Of a DNA stretch of 64,000 nucleotides, positions 22,225 to 33,852 are shown piece after piece. The position numbers and the translations under genes were made by a program. The first letter of the stretch is position 1. Every line of letters begins with the position of its first letter. The notes below the pieces were generated by a model. That model saw only the letters and a program-made list of their open reading frames with translations. It was not told the DNA's origin and made no database searches. The DNA comes from Opisthorchis felineus (Eukaryota > Platyhelminthes > Trematoda > Opisthorchiida > Opisthorchiidae): contig SJOL01007707.1 of the NCBI GenBank assembly GCA_004794785.1, positions 994,000 to 1,057,999 of the forward strand. Direction: 5' to 3'.

Positions 22225-24999
22225 CAGTATTCATGTCGAACGTGGCTGTAGGTTGTTAGGGAAACTTGAGCATATAGACGGATATTTGCTTCAATAAAAT
22301 ACTTTACTGGAGATCCAATGTTATCCTGTCATGCCGGACTGTTTGCAATTGTATATAAGGGTCTTTGAAACACATCATACACTGCAACCAAACGTTCCAC
22401 ACTATATTACTGTATACTCCCTTTTTCTGACGCCTAACTGTATTTTTTCTGACCAAGCCTATATCATTAGCAGTCAGCGCACTGACAGCTCAAGGCAAAT
22501 GTGTCCACTGGGGTTATGGGCCGCAATGGTTGTGTTCATAGCATAGATACAATGTGAGTCCGGATGTATGAAAACCTCGACCATCTCCGCTGCTTAAGTA
22601 AACAGACGGAGCTTGAGTCACCCCACTCAACGGCCTGCATGGGCAAATGCAAGTACAGAGAGAGCGACTATTTGGTTCCTCACATTAACGTCAATGTGCA
22701 CCACTGTGGTACAGAAGAAATAGAGGATCTAACGTCCAGTTGTTGGCAGTTGAGAATCAGAGAAATCGACACAACACAGTTGCATTTCAAAGCAGTGAGA
22801 AGACAATGAGGCAATGAACTGCAAGAAACGAGTGATCATGGAAGACGAACTGGAGATGAAAATCTTTGAAAGAAGATGTCCAAGAGGAAGTCAGAACATT
22901 CAGCTCATCAGCTGAGTTAGCTAGCGTTTATGTGTTCCTGGGCTAATGACGTGCCATTGCTAGGGCTATCACGCAATGCTGTGGCCACGATCAAAATGTC
23001 AGGTGCTAATTTGGGCTTCACAAAGTAGACATATGACCTCACACAGAAAAGTGCATTGGCTGGTACCACCGAGTAGGGCATGGGGACGACCGACTGAAGT
23101 GTGTTCGACTTGCCATAATTTAAAAGCGCTCCTTATATGGCATGACGAGAGTGCTGGCACGCGAAACAGGCACATAAACAGTGCAGACAAACGACACCTT
23201 AAAACAGCACTTGCCTCCATTGCCTATCGGTGTCTGGCTGTCAGTGTGCACTGTTCACAGAAATACATGTGAAGCACCCAACACTGATATGCACATGTAG
23301 GCTGGTGCAACGATCCTACATTCAGTTGGGACGATATCTGGTGTGCTACCTTATTAAACCTTTTTACTGAAAGGCAAATACCGTTTTATCAGGATAGAAA
23401 ATATGTAATTTTAAATCACGGTGGTATGAGTACACCAAATGGTCAGTCGATCAGTTCAACCCAGGTCATTGAGGCTTCACTCGTCGTGTCGCCTGACCAC
23501 ACTTCTGTCAGCGTACGTGAATTCGACTTTGTTGCAAGACTGAGCGAGATAGGCGGATTCAGTGGGGCACGTGACAACCGCACGTCATTGCGTCACATGA
23601 TCCCTGGGTGAAATGGTTCAAACTGTCTGGCATTGCTAGGTACGTGCAACCTTGAGAGGCGGATAATCATCTGTACGAACTTCTGACTTAAACGCTCAGC
23701 TCGTGTTTAGGAGGGAAAACCACAAGTAAGTTTTAAGCTTATTTTTCAGTAAATATTGTCAGCACACGGAGGCCTGCAGAAGCGATCCTCTGAGACGAGA
23801 AATGGATCCAGTTTTGACTTACAAACGAACGTCACAAAGTCAAACCAGACATTCGGAGAAGATGCCTTCATATGGCGGAATCTTTTCACCTTCAGGCTTT
23901 TGCATGCATATAGACATACCTAAACTATAAATTTTAGGCTAATCAAAAAGCTTCAGATCAGAATTTACAGGAAGTAACAAAACAAGAACAACAGAGTTCA
24001 AGTACAGCGCAGATTAACCAAGAAACACAGCCAGATAGTGACTCAAAACTTTGTTATGATGTGCTGCTCAGCTTTGTTTAAGAATCAGTGCATAAGTGAC
24101 TTAAATTTATTTCGGGCGAATAGTGTACAGCATGGTCAAGAATCTTAAGAAAATAACTCGTTTTACATTTAGCTATGTGGAGTTTAGAAACAGCTTTAAA
24201 CAACCGCAACTCAGGGTCGAGTACTCACCGCGCTCCACTTTGGGACATATGTTAAACTATCTACTTTGATTTGTAAACCCCGAGTGCCAGTGTTTTTTCG
24301 ATGGCTTTCGGAACCACTGACTGGGGAATCGATGGGTGCACACCCACTCTGAAATGATGCAACAAGGCCGGGGTGTACCGTGAATGAGTAGCCCCCCTTT
24401 TGACGTCACCACTGTTAAGGTGCGATTTTAAAGTGCATGTACAGCTTACCGCTACTGATCGATCTAAATAGGATTATGTACTCAACTGGATGGGCTTTCC
24501 ACTTTGTCCTAATCAACTGTAGTTCCCAGAGCATTGATCAACATGTTGTCCAGTCTGCCTTACAACTGTGGTACCGATTGATTTGCCATCTTATACTCCT
24601 ACTAGCAAAAAAACTTTGTAGCGGTTGTGGAGTTTTTGAAATGAAGTCAGCAACAAACACGAATGCTAACCAGTCAAGGCCTGAAGAGATGTCAACTACT
24701 AGTTGTTTTCAGAATCCATAATTTGTTGTACAAAACAGTCCTAACTAGTTTGTCTGCACGAAAACATCCAGGAAGGATGCAAGCAGCGGTAGTACTTCAC
24801 TCAATAAAGCTTGATTAACTTTATAATAAATGTTTTTCTCAGATGCGCACCTAACGAATACGTGCAAGGTTGCATAAGATTTCGACCGTTCGTGGCATTG
24901 GAATTGAGAAAAAATTATGTGGAATACTGACACAAAAATGTAACTTAATGAGGACTAAGAAATAAAGACTAACGAAGGAAGTGGGTACGTCTCAACCTA
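22225..24999. other. no confident gene
   Basis: Contains plus-strand frames 22564-22809 and 22976-23272 without motifs, and a minus donor GTTT/gtaagt near 23820 after an open Lys/Arg/Phe-rich stretch with only a poor acceptor. Probably intron of the minus-strand cluster. Confidence 0.4.
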
Positions 25000-25150
25000 A
25001 ATTAATTCGAGCAGAACCGCACAGGAGACAAGAGGGTTGCGTAATTTTCAGCTGAAACCCAAATGCACCCAATACAAACGAACAGACAAGCACACTTAGA
25101 TGCCACTCGAACTTACGACCTTTCACTTGCCGGGTCTAGGTCCAGTCCAA
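25000..25150 (-). repeat. possible tRNA-derived SINE remnant
   Basis: On the minus strand GACCCGGCAAGTGAAAGGTC leads into GTAAGTTCGAGTGGC, where AAGTTCGAGTGG (25103-25114) resembles a box B. Box A is poor. The sequence that follows on that strand looks like a SINE body, but no second copy is present here to confirm the family. Confidence 0.3.
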
Positions 25151-25178
25151 TATCGTTCATTTTTTCCATTTGCATTAC

Positions 25179-25357
25179 GTGTACTTGGGCTCTTTTTCAA
25201 CAAAACAGTGTGCTTTGGTAGTCTGAGAGATGTGAACGTCTGGTTCATTGCGAAAGTCATTCAACAGGCTCACTATTAGCTCTAGCAGACTACCTATTAG
25301 GTACAATAAGGGGATTCCTGGAGAATCAATGTGGAACTCGAGTGCATCTGCACACCT
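25179..25357 (-). CDS. candidate exon, hydrophobic helical segment
   Basis: On the minus strand a GCTATCCAG acceptor opens 59 codons to CCAAGTACAC/gtaatg. Alternatively the frame runs on to a TAA at 25175-25177 and the exon is terminal. The peptide begins RCADALEFHIDSPGIP and continues with LLYLIGSLLELIVSLL, a 16-residue hydrophobic helix that could be membrane-embedded or a packed repeat helix, then a hydrophilic tail. The plus strand opposite shows a Ser/Arg-rich shadow. Not recognised. Confidence 0.35.
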
Positions 25358-25901
25358 CTGGATAGCGTCCACGATAATTCATTTGGTACACTACTTATCC
25401 GATGAGAGAGCGTTTGATTACATTTCGAGGGTGTCTATCTTTAGGTTTGGATTATGCGTTCTTGATTTCCAAGTCAATGTGACAGAAATGGTACGGATGT
25501 AGAACCTGAATAAGTGATACGGGGTTCTTTCTATCCCTGAACTACTTAAAGGACAGGTAACTGTAAGAAAAATACGTATGATGAGTGACACCTCGTCAAA
25601 TTCAATGTTTTTAGATTGTTTTTGGTTTCTTAGTGTGTTTTGATTAACACACTGGTATGCAGATTCCCTTTCAATTTACTTGTGGTCAAAAGCAACATCT
25701 CTCATCCTCGTTTAGTTAAAAGCGCATTCTGGAATGTCTGTTCCAAGCTAAAGTACCTCGCCCTAACTATGCAAGAAAAGAACTAGGTTTACAAACGACA
25801 CCAACAATGATAGGTGTATTCCTCATGCTTTCCAGTTCATGACTTATAAAAGCTATTGAAGTCACCCCTAGATAAAGGAAATCCAGCAGCAAGAATCACA
25901 T

Positions 25902-26162
25902 TTAAACGAAAATCAACATCAAAGCGTTACGTCGACAACCCCAATTAACTGGATTTTGGAAATCACATTTTATGTTCACTAGATGTAACATTGGTCCTCG
26001 TAACAATTTCTTCGCATAAATCCAGTTTATTGCAACTAGAATCATCCATTTGTTTCGTCGTTCTGGTCCTTCATCATGAGTTATAGTATCAGATGCTCGC
26101 ACAATGACATCCATTTGTACGGGCGAACAGCGACACACAAAACGTCCAAGAAAACGAAGCAT
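25902..26162 (-). CDS. candidate coding segment, unknown protein
   Basis: An 86-codon ATG-led minus frame with balanced composition (RASDTITHDEGPERRNKWMI, then WIYAKKLLRGPM) ends in Cys-rich, hydrophobic residues before a TAA. I cannot name a domain. No strong acceptor or donor bounds it, so it may be a single open piece of repeat-derived sequence. It lies within the minus-strand cluster. Confidence 0.3.
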   Translation of the reverse strand: MLRFLGRFVCRCSPVQMDVIVRASDTITHDEGPERRNKWMILVAINWIYAKKLLRGPMLHLVNIKCDFQNPVNWGCRRNALMLIFV

Positions 26163-26570
26163 AGCCGTACAATAATGTGCATCGATTTTTTTATTTTGAT
26201 AATATCTTAACAGAACTAAATGTATTCATTAGGATCTCACAGTGTAAAACCGTTCTTCTCTTGTGTCATGCAGACTGCCTATTTCAAATGGCTGCAAAAA
26301 GCCAGTGATTTTACTGGGCAACTAACAAGCCAATTCGCTGTAATGAATAGTGTTATTTTGTACATGTCATCAACTTTGTAGTATGCATCTGGGTACATTT
26401 ACCCTCCCCGTATACCTTATCTTACGCAATGATAAGTGCCCAGAAGGTTCCAAAGTAGGGACTATGCTTTAGGGCGAAATAATTGAAAATTCTGGCCAGA
26501 GTTTTCATCTGTTGTAGTAGAAGATCTGGAACTTTCATTAGAGAGTTCGTCCTGCAACTGAAGTCAGTTT

Positions 26571-26774
26571 ATGTTGAAAAGCCACGAAGCAGTGTATGGC
26601 GGTTTTAGGAATCATCATCGCCGGTCATCCCGCGAGTCTTCTGGGAGTTTTGAACCTGAAACCTCCCGGCTAGTGGTAGTAATCATGGGTGTAACTCAGC
26701 TGGAGAGCTTTAGACTTCAACCCATACGTAACTTGCTTTCCCATCTGAACATGTACCAAGGTCGACCGCACTAG
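26571..26774. repeat. possible tRNA-like repeat remnant
   Basis: The minus strand holds CAGGTTCAAAACTCC, close to a box B, and the plus strand holds GTAACTCAGCTGG, close to a box A. The plus frame includes GSFEPETSRL, a phrase typical of translated box-B repeats in flukes. Orientation is inconsistent, so this may be two old fragments. Confidence 0.25.
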
Positions 26775-26940
26775 CCAAGCATCAAAAACGAGCTCTGAAC
26801 TTTTTAAAAGCAAAATCTTGATGTCAGACGTCGTTAACCTTTCAGATTGGGACCACCAAAAGGAAGAAAACTTAGGAAAAGGGAGCACTCAACGGGGAGT
26901 CTGAACAACATATTTATGACTCCCGGGGGGACGGACAACA

Positions 26941-27136
26941 TGCGGAGAAATTTTAACAACACAGTAAAATAACCATTCAGCTGCAAGACCTTTTCGGTGC
27001 ACAGCTACCATGGCACTCGAAGGAAGCATGGTCGCCCAAGCCAAGAGAGGAACAGTCGGGATGCTGAGGTTGGGTTTGATCCATGAACATTTCAGTTAAT
27101 GAATTCGTGCCTTAATCACTGAGCCATCTCGAACCC
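26941..27136 (-). repeat. tRNA-derived SINE, copy 2 of the 56.9-kb family
   Basis: Read on the minus strand this copy begins GGGTTCGAGATGGCTCAGTG. Box A is at 27116-27126 and a degenerate box B (GGATCAAACCC) at 27072-27082. Then come CTTGGCTTGGGCGACC, a GTGCACCGAAAAGGTC block, and TTGCAGCTGAATGG...TTTTACTGTG. The same blocks in the same order form the copy at 56928-57145. It is more diverged, with box B mutated, so it is an older insertion in the opposite orientation. Confidence 0.8.
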
Positions 27137-28054
27137 TAAACTGATAAGCCATCTCAAAACCTTGCTGTTCACTCCAGCGGGCTTCACAACATGAAGAGGA
27201 TCTAGGGTTTATCTGCAACATTCATGGCGGCCAAGTGGGAAGCTGCCGCTGATGTTTTATTATTTCGGTGCAGCTATATCCCTCTACTGACAGAGGTCAC
27301 CCATTATGACGCTCAATCTTACTGTACAGCAAAAGACAGAATTGCTCTCTCAAATACAGCCGTCCTGCGAAATTCATCGCAAACTAAAATTTTAGCCTGG
27401 TTACTTCATGACTCGATCATGCGTTTTTTACCAGCATATTCGGCGAGTTAGAAAACATGGTGCTTATCCATTTCCACTACTGGAGCAGCATACATGCATC
27501 GTATAGTTGTTTAAAGGCTCTAACTTGCAAATTTTTACGCACATATGCCATTCACAATGCCCAGGAACGCAGAGTCCACTGGTGTATGATAAAACGGGTT
27601 TTCTCAAAGTTTACCAGGGTAATCTTACCAAACACAATTCTCAATCTGCATAGCCTTATAAAACCCATTATACCACAAACTCTCATGTTGTCTCACAAAG
27701 TCTTCGATCTAGAGGGCTGCACCTTAGTACACACCGCAAACACAGAGTACGATTTTTACCCTAGACTTTGCTTTTGGAATACACCTTTGACGAGCACCAT
27801 CCGGAGAAATTGACGAATTTTGTGACATAAAGCATGGACTTTTTCCAAGAAGTGTTAGAAACAACGTTCTGAAAAGTAAAACTACTAAGTTAGACACCCA
27901 AATTTGCCGGAATATAAGAAACTCCGGGGGGGAATTTCAATAGTCAAGTCCCCTTTCGGGGAGTACTGCGTGCCGCGAGGCTAGTGAGAGTGTTCTGTGT
28001 CAAGAATGTTGAGGACGGCCCAGCTTGAAAAACTACTGCAACCGGATTACTCAC
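27137..28054. other. no recognisable gene
   Basis: A 118-codon plus frame (27457-27813) is rich in Ile, His, Leu and Thr and lacks motifs; it is probably chance. Otherwise nothing is seen. Confidence 0.4.
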
Positions 28055-28135
28055 CACCAGAACTATTATCGTTGATAAACTGTGTAGCGTTCTGCATGGA
28101 CCTATTGAAATGACTTACACCAACATCTCCCACAT
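28055..28135 (-). CDS. candidate internal exon, unknown protein
   Basis: Minus strand: acceptor GTAACAGTCCTTTTACAG and donor GGTG/gtgagt bound an 81-bp segment with 26 open codons (VGDVGVSHFNRSMQNATQFI, then Asn/Asp/Ser/Gly-rich). It starts with two bases and ends with one base of split codons. Its start phase fits the end of the candidate exon at 30363-30410. An internal GGT/gtaagt could be an alternative donor. Asn-Ala-Thr and Asn-Arg-Ser would be N-glycosylation sites if secreted. Not recognised. Confidence 0.33.
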
Positions 28136-28764
28136 CTGTAAAAGGACTGTTACGTGAAAAGACAATTATGGTATCTGTCACCCATATAGTTCGGCACATA
28201 AGTGCAATTTCATCATGTAACGGAATGTTCATCGCAGTCTGCTTGTCACAAACCGCGGTTCAGTCAATCGTTGCCGATCGAATTACGACAAACCAAATAT
28301 GCGTTTTGAGTAACAAGGCATTTAGTTTCAAGTTGAGAATTTCACTCGGCTTACTATATGTTGCCGTATGAGCATGCTGTTTTTCCATTTGGATCGCGCA
28401 AGCGAGTATGAATAAACTGCTCTACTCATTGCTGTCTGGCTTATTAAAATTCTTTTGAAAGTCCGTTCTGAAATGGATATCATTGGAAAAGCTTCATACA
28501 GCCAGAAATAGTGGTTACAGATGGATCGGACTTTCCATAATGTGGTCGAAACCGACGTTTTTATCCTTTACTTTACCTTTATAGTGTTTGCTAATATCCG
28601 CCTTTCAATTTTTGATGCTAGAACGTTGTGGACGATTTTCCCACAAATATTACCTACTTATTTACTGAACCCCACTTTGTTCCGACCATCTCCTGCACGA
28701 GGAAGGGCCGGCTCATTGGATTCCTCGGATTGCAGTTGCCCTTGCAAGTTGGTCGGTTAAAAGG

Positions 28765-28979
28765 CTCGCACAAATGTCGATGAATTTGTGATGTCTGAGA
28801 ATCACTTCATGGAGGCCGTTAGGACAAACCAGAGCCGTTTACGTAGAATTTCTGCTGTAGGGAAACCCAATGTAGATATTTCCCACTCTAATAATTTGTC
28901 TGAAAGCATTAAAAACTCTGGCAGTGATCTGACAGAAGAGTCATCAGCTGAACAGCCAGTTCGGACCAGATCACGGAAC
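28765..28979 (+). CDS. candidate polar exon, unknown protein
   Basis: Plus strand: after TTAAAAG the frame is open through an ATG at 28791 and reads a polar, acidic peptide (SESIKNSGSDLTEESSAEQP) ending TRSRN at a CGGAAC/gtaaat donor-like site. The frame could instead run on to a TGA at 29001. The composition fits a disordered region. The acceptor is weak. It is opposite in strand to the cluster around it. Confidence 0.22.
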
Positions 28980-29248
28980 GTAAATCGTGCGACTGAAGGT
29001 TGAGTGGTGCACCATCCGGTCTACTGAAGGTCACTCAATTCGCCCATCCGGCAACAGCCGGTGAACTTTATTATTCAAAATCCGACCTATAAGGCTACGG
29101 AATCAAACCTTCCTAATGAACCCTATAAGTGATTGGCCCCAACGAGAATAAGACAGTCGTGAAGAGCCTCTCAGCTATTTGAAATAAGGGCTCTGTAGTT
29201 GTACAACAATGGTGCCCCAGTAATGACAACAGTATTCCTGTTTGTAAA

Positions 29249-29443
29249 ATGATGAGGATGGTGATCGAGGTCGGACACTACTCACAGGATGAAATCCCGA
29301 TTATAAACCTTTCCAGCTCATCAGCAACAGAAGCGCGTTGTTCCCAAGTCTGGCCAGATGCTTTAAATAATGACGTTGACGACCAGAATGAAGATGTTTC
29401 ACTTTCTCATAGGCTAATTGACTGGCATACCGGCAACGAGTAG
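29249..29443 (+). CDS. candidate acidic C-terminal exon, unknown protein
   Basis: After a CTACTCACAG acceptor-like site at about 29287 the plus frame reads DEIPIINLSSSSATEARCSQ and then an Asp/Asn/Glu-rich stretch, ending GNE before a TAG. An ATG lies at the left end. It may form a pair with the polar segment at 28765-28979. No domain is recognised. Confidence 0.22.
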   Translation: MMRMVIEVGHYSQDEIPIINLSSSSATEARCSQVWPDALNNDVDDQNEDVSLSHRLIDWHTGNE

Positions 29444-30362
29444 TCGGTCTTTATAGCTATCCGACGTAAACCTTTGCAAACGCGCACAATAGTCTGTATT
29501 TCTTGGTACCAACGTTTATCGCATCCCCAAGTAGATTGCCAAAGTATCGGCCAGATTTTTTGCACGGAGGCTACACGTGCTACCAAGCGTGTATCGTGGA
29601 GAGGACCAGAAAGTAACTAATCTGCTCCTATTGAAATCGTACTAACAGTGACTCCCTGGTACAGCAATTCACTTTCATATAACGCGTGGATGTAACTGAA
29701 ATTGCGAGAAGTCAACCGAAAATGACCAATTGCTTCATTTTGAAGTAGCATTTGGATTTATACTACGACTGAGATCACTGCGCTACCATTTACTGCGCCG
29801 CTTGCAAATTAGACACTCATTTGCAGAAAATCCCCAGCCACAAACAAAGTTGCGGTTGACTAAGTTTTGGAACTTTATGAAGATGCCAAACATTTGGTCG
29901 ATAAGCAGACCGTAACTTAGCGTGTAATTCCGGTTTTTTAACAACAGAATTAGCCCCGTCCTTTCACACCTAAAAACGGTCGAATCGCACAAAGACAATA
30001 TGCGTCTATTTATCTGGTTTGTGATTTTCTCCCCTTTCATCAACGTTGTGTTCAACAGACTAACGCTGGGTGTGATATTTTTGTAGAGATTTGTGGATTG
30101 CTTTATTGATCACCAGCAGGTGGCCTGTGATAGAATACTCCCGCCTCCGCTCAATTCCGTTTCTCCTCAACTTTCCATCTGTCCATCATGTTAGCAGAGC
30201 GTACTATCGCAACAACACAAATTAGCCAGGGGAAAATCATTCATGAATTCTGCCATGTTTTAGTAGTAGCAACCAACAACCATCACGTACTAATTATGAC
30301 ACCGAGTACCGGCATGATCCACTGAGTACCGATATAATTCAAACTGTTGCTGCATTACTCAC

Positions 30363-30410
30363 AAAAATGGACATCTTCGCCTTTGCTTGTTGTGTTCAAA
30401 GCAAGCTGTA
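30363..30410 (-). CDS. candidate short internal exon
   Basis: A strong acceptor (AAGCTTATATTATTTCAG) and a gtgagt donor bound 48 bp on the minus strand. The frame reads QLALNTTSKGEDVHF with two leading bases and one trailing base. The trailing base is in phase with the candidate exon at 28055-28135. The phase does not fit directly after 30789-30929, so an exon may be missing or one call is wrong. Confidence 0.28.
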
Positions 30411-30788
30411 CTGAAATAATATAAGCTTGTGCAGCACTACCAGCATGACGTAACTTTGGGTCTCAGGTTTTCAGGAAGAGTTAGCTTGTGAAAAAGACCA
30501 AACAATACTCTTTCTGAAGGGAGTGAACTATCACGCATTCGAAAGCTGCCTCCTGCGAAACACTACACATTGATTAAACAGAAATTAGTAAGCAGAGAAA
30601 GGGATAAGCACAAATCTGCCGTGAATAAAAACTGGGTCGTGTGATAGTAAAGATGGTAACAGGTCCCACTCTGGTGGTAGGCCAATAAGTTTTTGTACAT
30701 TACTTAGAAATCCAACAAGTTCTAACTTGTGCTTCCATAGAGAAAGTCGCAGTTCCAGTTTGTTTCAAAGTCTTTTCGTCCGTGTCAC

Positions 30789-30929
30789 CTCATTAGGCTT
30801 CTTATCCTTGAAGTAGACTGGCAAAACTTCTTTGCCCTCAGCTTCTATTATCAGTTCCTTAGTGTACTCAATCAAATCTTCAAGGCTGGGTACGATTAAT
30901 TTCGGAGAATAGCTACCAGGCTTTGCAAA
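30789..30929 (-). CDS. candidate internal exon, unknown protein
   Basis: A 141-bp minus-strand segment, phase 0 at both ends, lies between a GTTATCAG acceptor and CCTAATGAG/gtgaca. Its 47 codons give one of the best-looking peptides in the window: KPGSYSPKLIVPSLEDLIEY, then a run rich in Glu and Lys, and VLPVYFKDKKPNE at the end. It is too short and lacks an ATG, so simple open-frame searches miss it. I do not recognise the family. Confidence 0.45.
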
Positions 30930-31386
30930 CTGATAACACGTCACGCTTTACTGTGATCACGCCGGATCCAGAAAACTTCAGTTACATGTTGCCTTTTTTC
31001 TAAATTGAGAACCATCAGACTAGTGTGAATAAAATTGGCCAGGGCTGAGAAACCTTGAGTAACTGAGCTTTTCGGCGCTGGACTACGGCTATTTGGATAA
31101 ATACAAGAGCGATCACCTAGTAATTGACAGGTTCTTCACGGTGTTCGTTGACTAGGCAGGTAAGCAGCTTGACGATTCACATGGAATGTTACGACCTAGT
31201 AAACGGCTGGTTATAACAAAGCCCACAATATTCGTCATGCCTCTTCCCAAAACTTCATGCGTTTCCATCCGATGATCACGAATGAGTTTTTATTCAATAG
31301 TTCTTGAAAAGGAACCCTACCCATGGAAAGAAGGCATAGTCTTCGAAGTCATAGTGTTTGTGAGTTCTCAAGCCACTGGTTGAACA

Positions 31387-31388
<2 letters not shown>

Positions 31389-31439
<51 letters not shown>
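31389..31439. repeat. (AT)25 microsatellite
   Basis: Fifty-one bases of uninterrupted AT dinucleotide, flanked by unique sequence. Confidence 0.98.
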
Positions 31440-31442
<3 letters not shown>

Positions 31443-33425
31443 ATAGCATGTGAGACCAGCTAATCATGGATACATACCCATTTGGTATTGTCGTAAGAGT
31501 TATGTGTCAACCTTTTGTCACGCAAGCCGATAGACGAACTACAGGTCTAAAAGTGCCTCAGTGCTCATAGGATTCCTTCATTAGGCAGTTGTAGCTCTGA
31601 GGTGATATTTAGTGGCGACAAAAAGCAGATTGGCTACGCTGTTTTCCTACCTGCTCAGTTTAAGTTTTTTTTTCAACACTCCTCCAATTCGCTAAAAACT
31701 GTGATTCCAGGAAAGTCTCTGAAATGATCAATGCCATGTGCAAGAGAGTACCAAGCAATTCAAGGTGCAATCATGATTAAGCAGGCGACTGGTCCTACCG
31801 AATATCGTTATCACCCAACACTTCTAGCTGAATGGCTCCCCAGTGAACCACCAAAATTCCACAAATGAATTGCATGAACAGCATTTCCCAAAAAAGATTT
31901 TTATATCAAACAGCTTGCAATCAAACACTCCAAACGTAAGTCGGACAGCTGCAGTCGATAATCTGTTGGTTTCTTCTGAGTGGGGAATGCCATCAACATT
32001 TGCTTTGAAAGCTGACCCCTGTTTAGAAAGACGGTCCTGAAATTCAATAGAAATACAAACGAATTTCGCCTCTTCTAAGAACGGTCTCTTCGGAAGGGTA
32101 GTTGGCTCCTATTCAGTAGGACAGCGCGTTAAAGGATCCTGAAGATAAAATATCAGTGGTTGGTCTTGTGATCAAGCTTGGATTGCAGGTTTTTGCGTAG
32201 AGTAGATTATCAGTACATGTCTGGAAATTAACGATGAGGCGTCTGTTAACCAACTGCCACCCTCAGAGAGTGGCCCAGTCACCGGTAACTGTACACGGTT
32301 TACGAATACGTTTATATAATGTAGCTGAATAATGTAGTAGCTTTAGTCGTGAACTATTGCTTTGTTGGCTGAGTTTCCTAACACATGTGTTCTGTTTTCA
32401 TACGTGCGGAAAGTTCTCATCTATACAGTTCTTAACGCAGCCTAGCAGACAATTGTGCCATGGAATCTTCTGGAGCATATCCAAGCCGACGGGAACTTCA
32501 AAGCTCAGGGTATTCAAAACTGAACAACATGCTCTGTCATCGGGACATGCTACCATGTATAACGTATTAAATTGTGTCTTGTCGTCCTGAAATGAGTTAC
32601 ATTTTTCAAAGTTGCCTCATGTGACACTGATTTGAAAGGCATCCCAAGACGTCCTATGGTGTACGAAGTCTGATGGTTCGTCTAAAACGTAATCCTGATA
32701 GTGTTTCGTTGTCTGCAAAGTTTAGCTCAGTTTGCTCTGTTTATCAACTATAAACCGTGTGCCAAAAGTACCTTAGTTATCACTACCACAGTTTTGGTCA
32801 CCAAAAAAACGGGGAGCAGGTGGGGTGCATCCAAGCACTGGAGGCGGTGGTATAGTCAGTTATTCGTTGTGAAATCATTTTAGTTATTTTTAGTAATTGG
32901 GAATGTGACCAACTATGCATTGAAGGCGACACCTCTGATGCACGAGTGCCACCGATTGCTCGATTGAGCCATGTTTGCCAGTGTCAGTTACCATTGATGA
33001 ATTGAGTCCATGGGTCCTCAGCTAGGGCGGTACCAGGTGTCTACTCATACCTCGTTATAAGGTAATGGGTTGTCCGCCTCTCGCTTATTTCTACTCAGCA
33101 CAGGGCTACCTGAAACGAGCTGTGCGGGGTAGATGGTCCTCTAACGGCATAACTTATAAAGCGTGCATAGCTCAGCTATTGCGGAAGCTTTTCTACTTCC
33201 TAAAACCATGCGGCGTACCACAGCATTGCTAGTTCGGTGTTCACACACCGGCCAATGCCTTGGAAATACCCTATAATTTATCCTGGACAAGTAACCTGCA
33301 TGGATTACATGATTTCTTTATAAATTACCTACACTTTAGTGCAGATTGGTTCGGCGTCATTAAATGACATTATCACTAACGGTTTTCTGAGCAAAGAACT
33401 GTTATTTCCAGTTTCCTCCCTCTAG
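31440..33425. other. no confident gene
   Basis: The plus frame at 31843-32040 contains a CCAAAC/gtaagt donor near 31935 after a GGCTCCCCAG acceptor, so a roughly 95-bp plus exon is conceivable. Nothing else stands out. Confidence 0.4.
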
Positions 33426-33852
33426 TCATACAAAACCATACTTTCCTTTATGGCATGCTAAATGCACAGGAACCCTGCAACCAAGGTGGTCAGGCTTTTT
33501 AGAGGTCCTTATAGAAGCACCTATGATGGAACAGCGCATATCTTTCGCATTACAACTGAATTTGGGATCAAACTGTTTCTTTTGCTTCTTGGTGAATGTC
33601 CTTCCGCGGGGAACTATCCTGAATATGGCGTTATTGTATCTGTCTAGCACAATTTCATCCCGCACACTGGTTTCAGTGGTGTCCGTAATGTCCGGCTCTC
33701 TGAGCGCTTTAGGCGTAGCTATCTCGATTAGTTGTGACAGGCTAGTATTAGATTCCTTTCTGTCTTGCCCATTATACTCTCTGTGTGTCTGTACTTATGA
33801 CGACGTTACTCGGCCTTTCTGCATGAGTTAACTTTGCCGGACAGGGTGAAAT
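33426..33852 (-). CDS. candidate long coding exon, basic protein, unknown function
   Basis: The minus strand is open from a TTCCAG at 33853 to a TGA at 33426, about 141 codons without an ATG near the start, so it is probably an exon. The first half is acidic and polar (for example SLSQLIEIATPKALREPD). The second half is strongly basic (RIVPRGRTFTKKQKKQFDP) and holds several Cys and His residues. The plus strand opposite is a long Ser/Leu/Val-rich shadow, as expected. The acceptor's pyrimidine tract is poor; GGAAA/gtatgg near the end could be a donor. No family is recognised. Confidence 0.5.
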
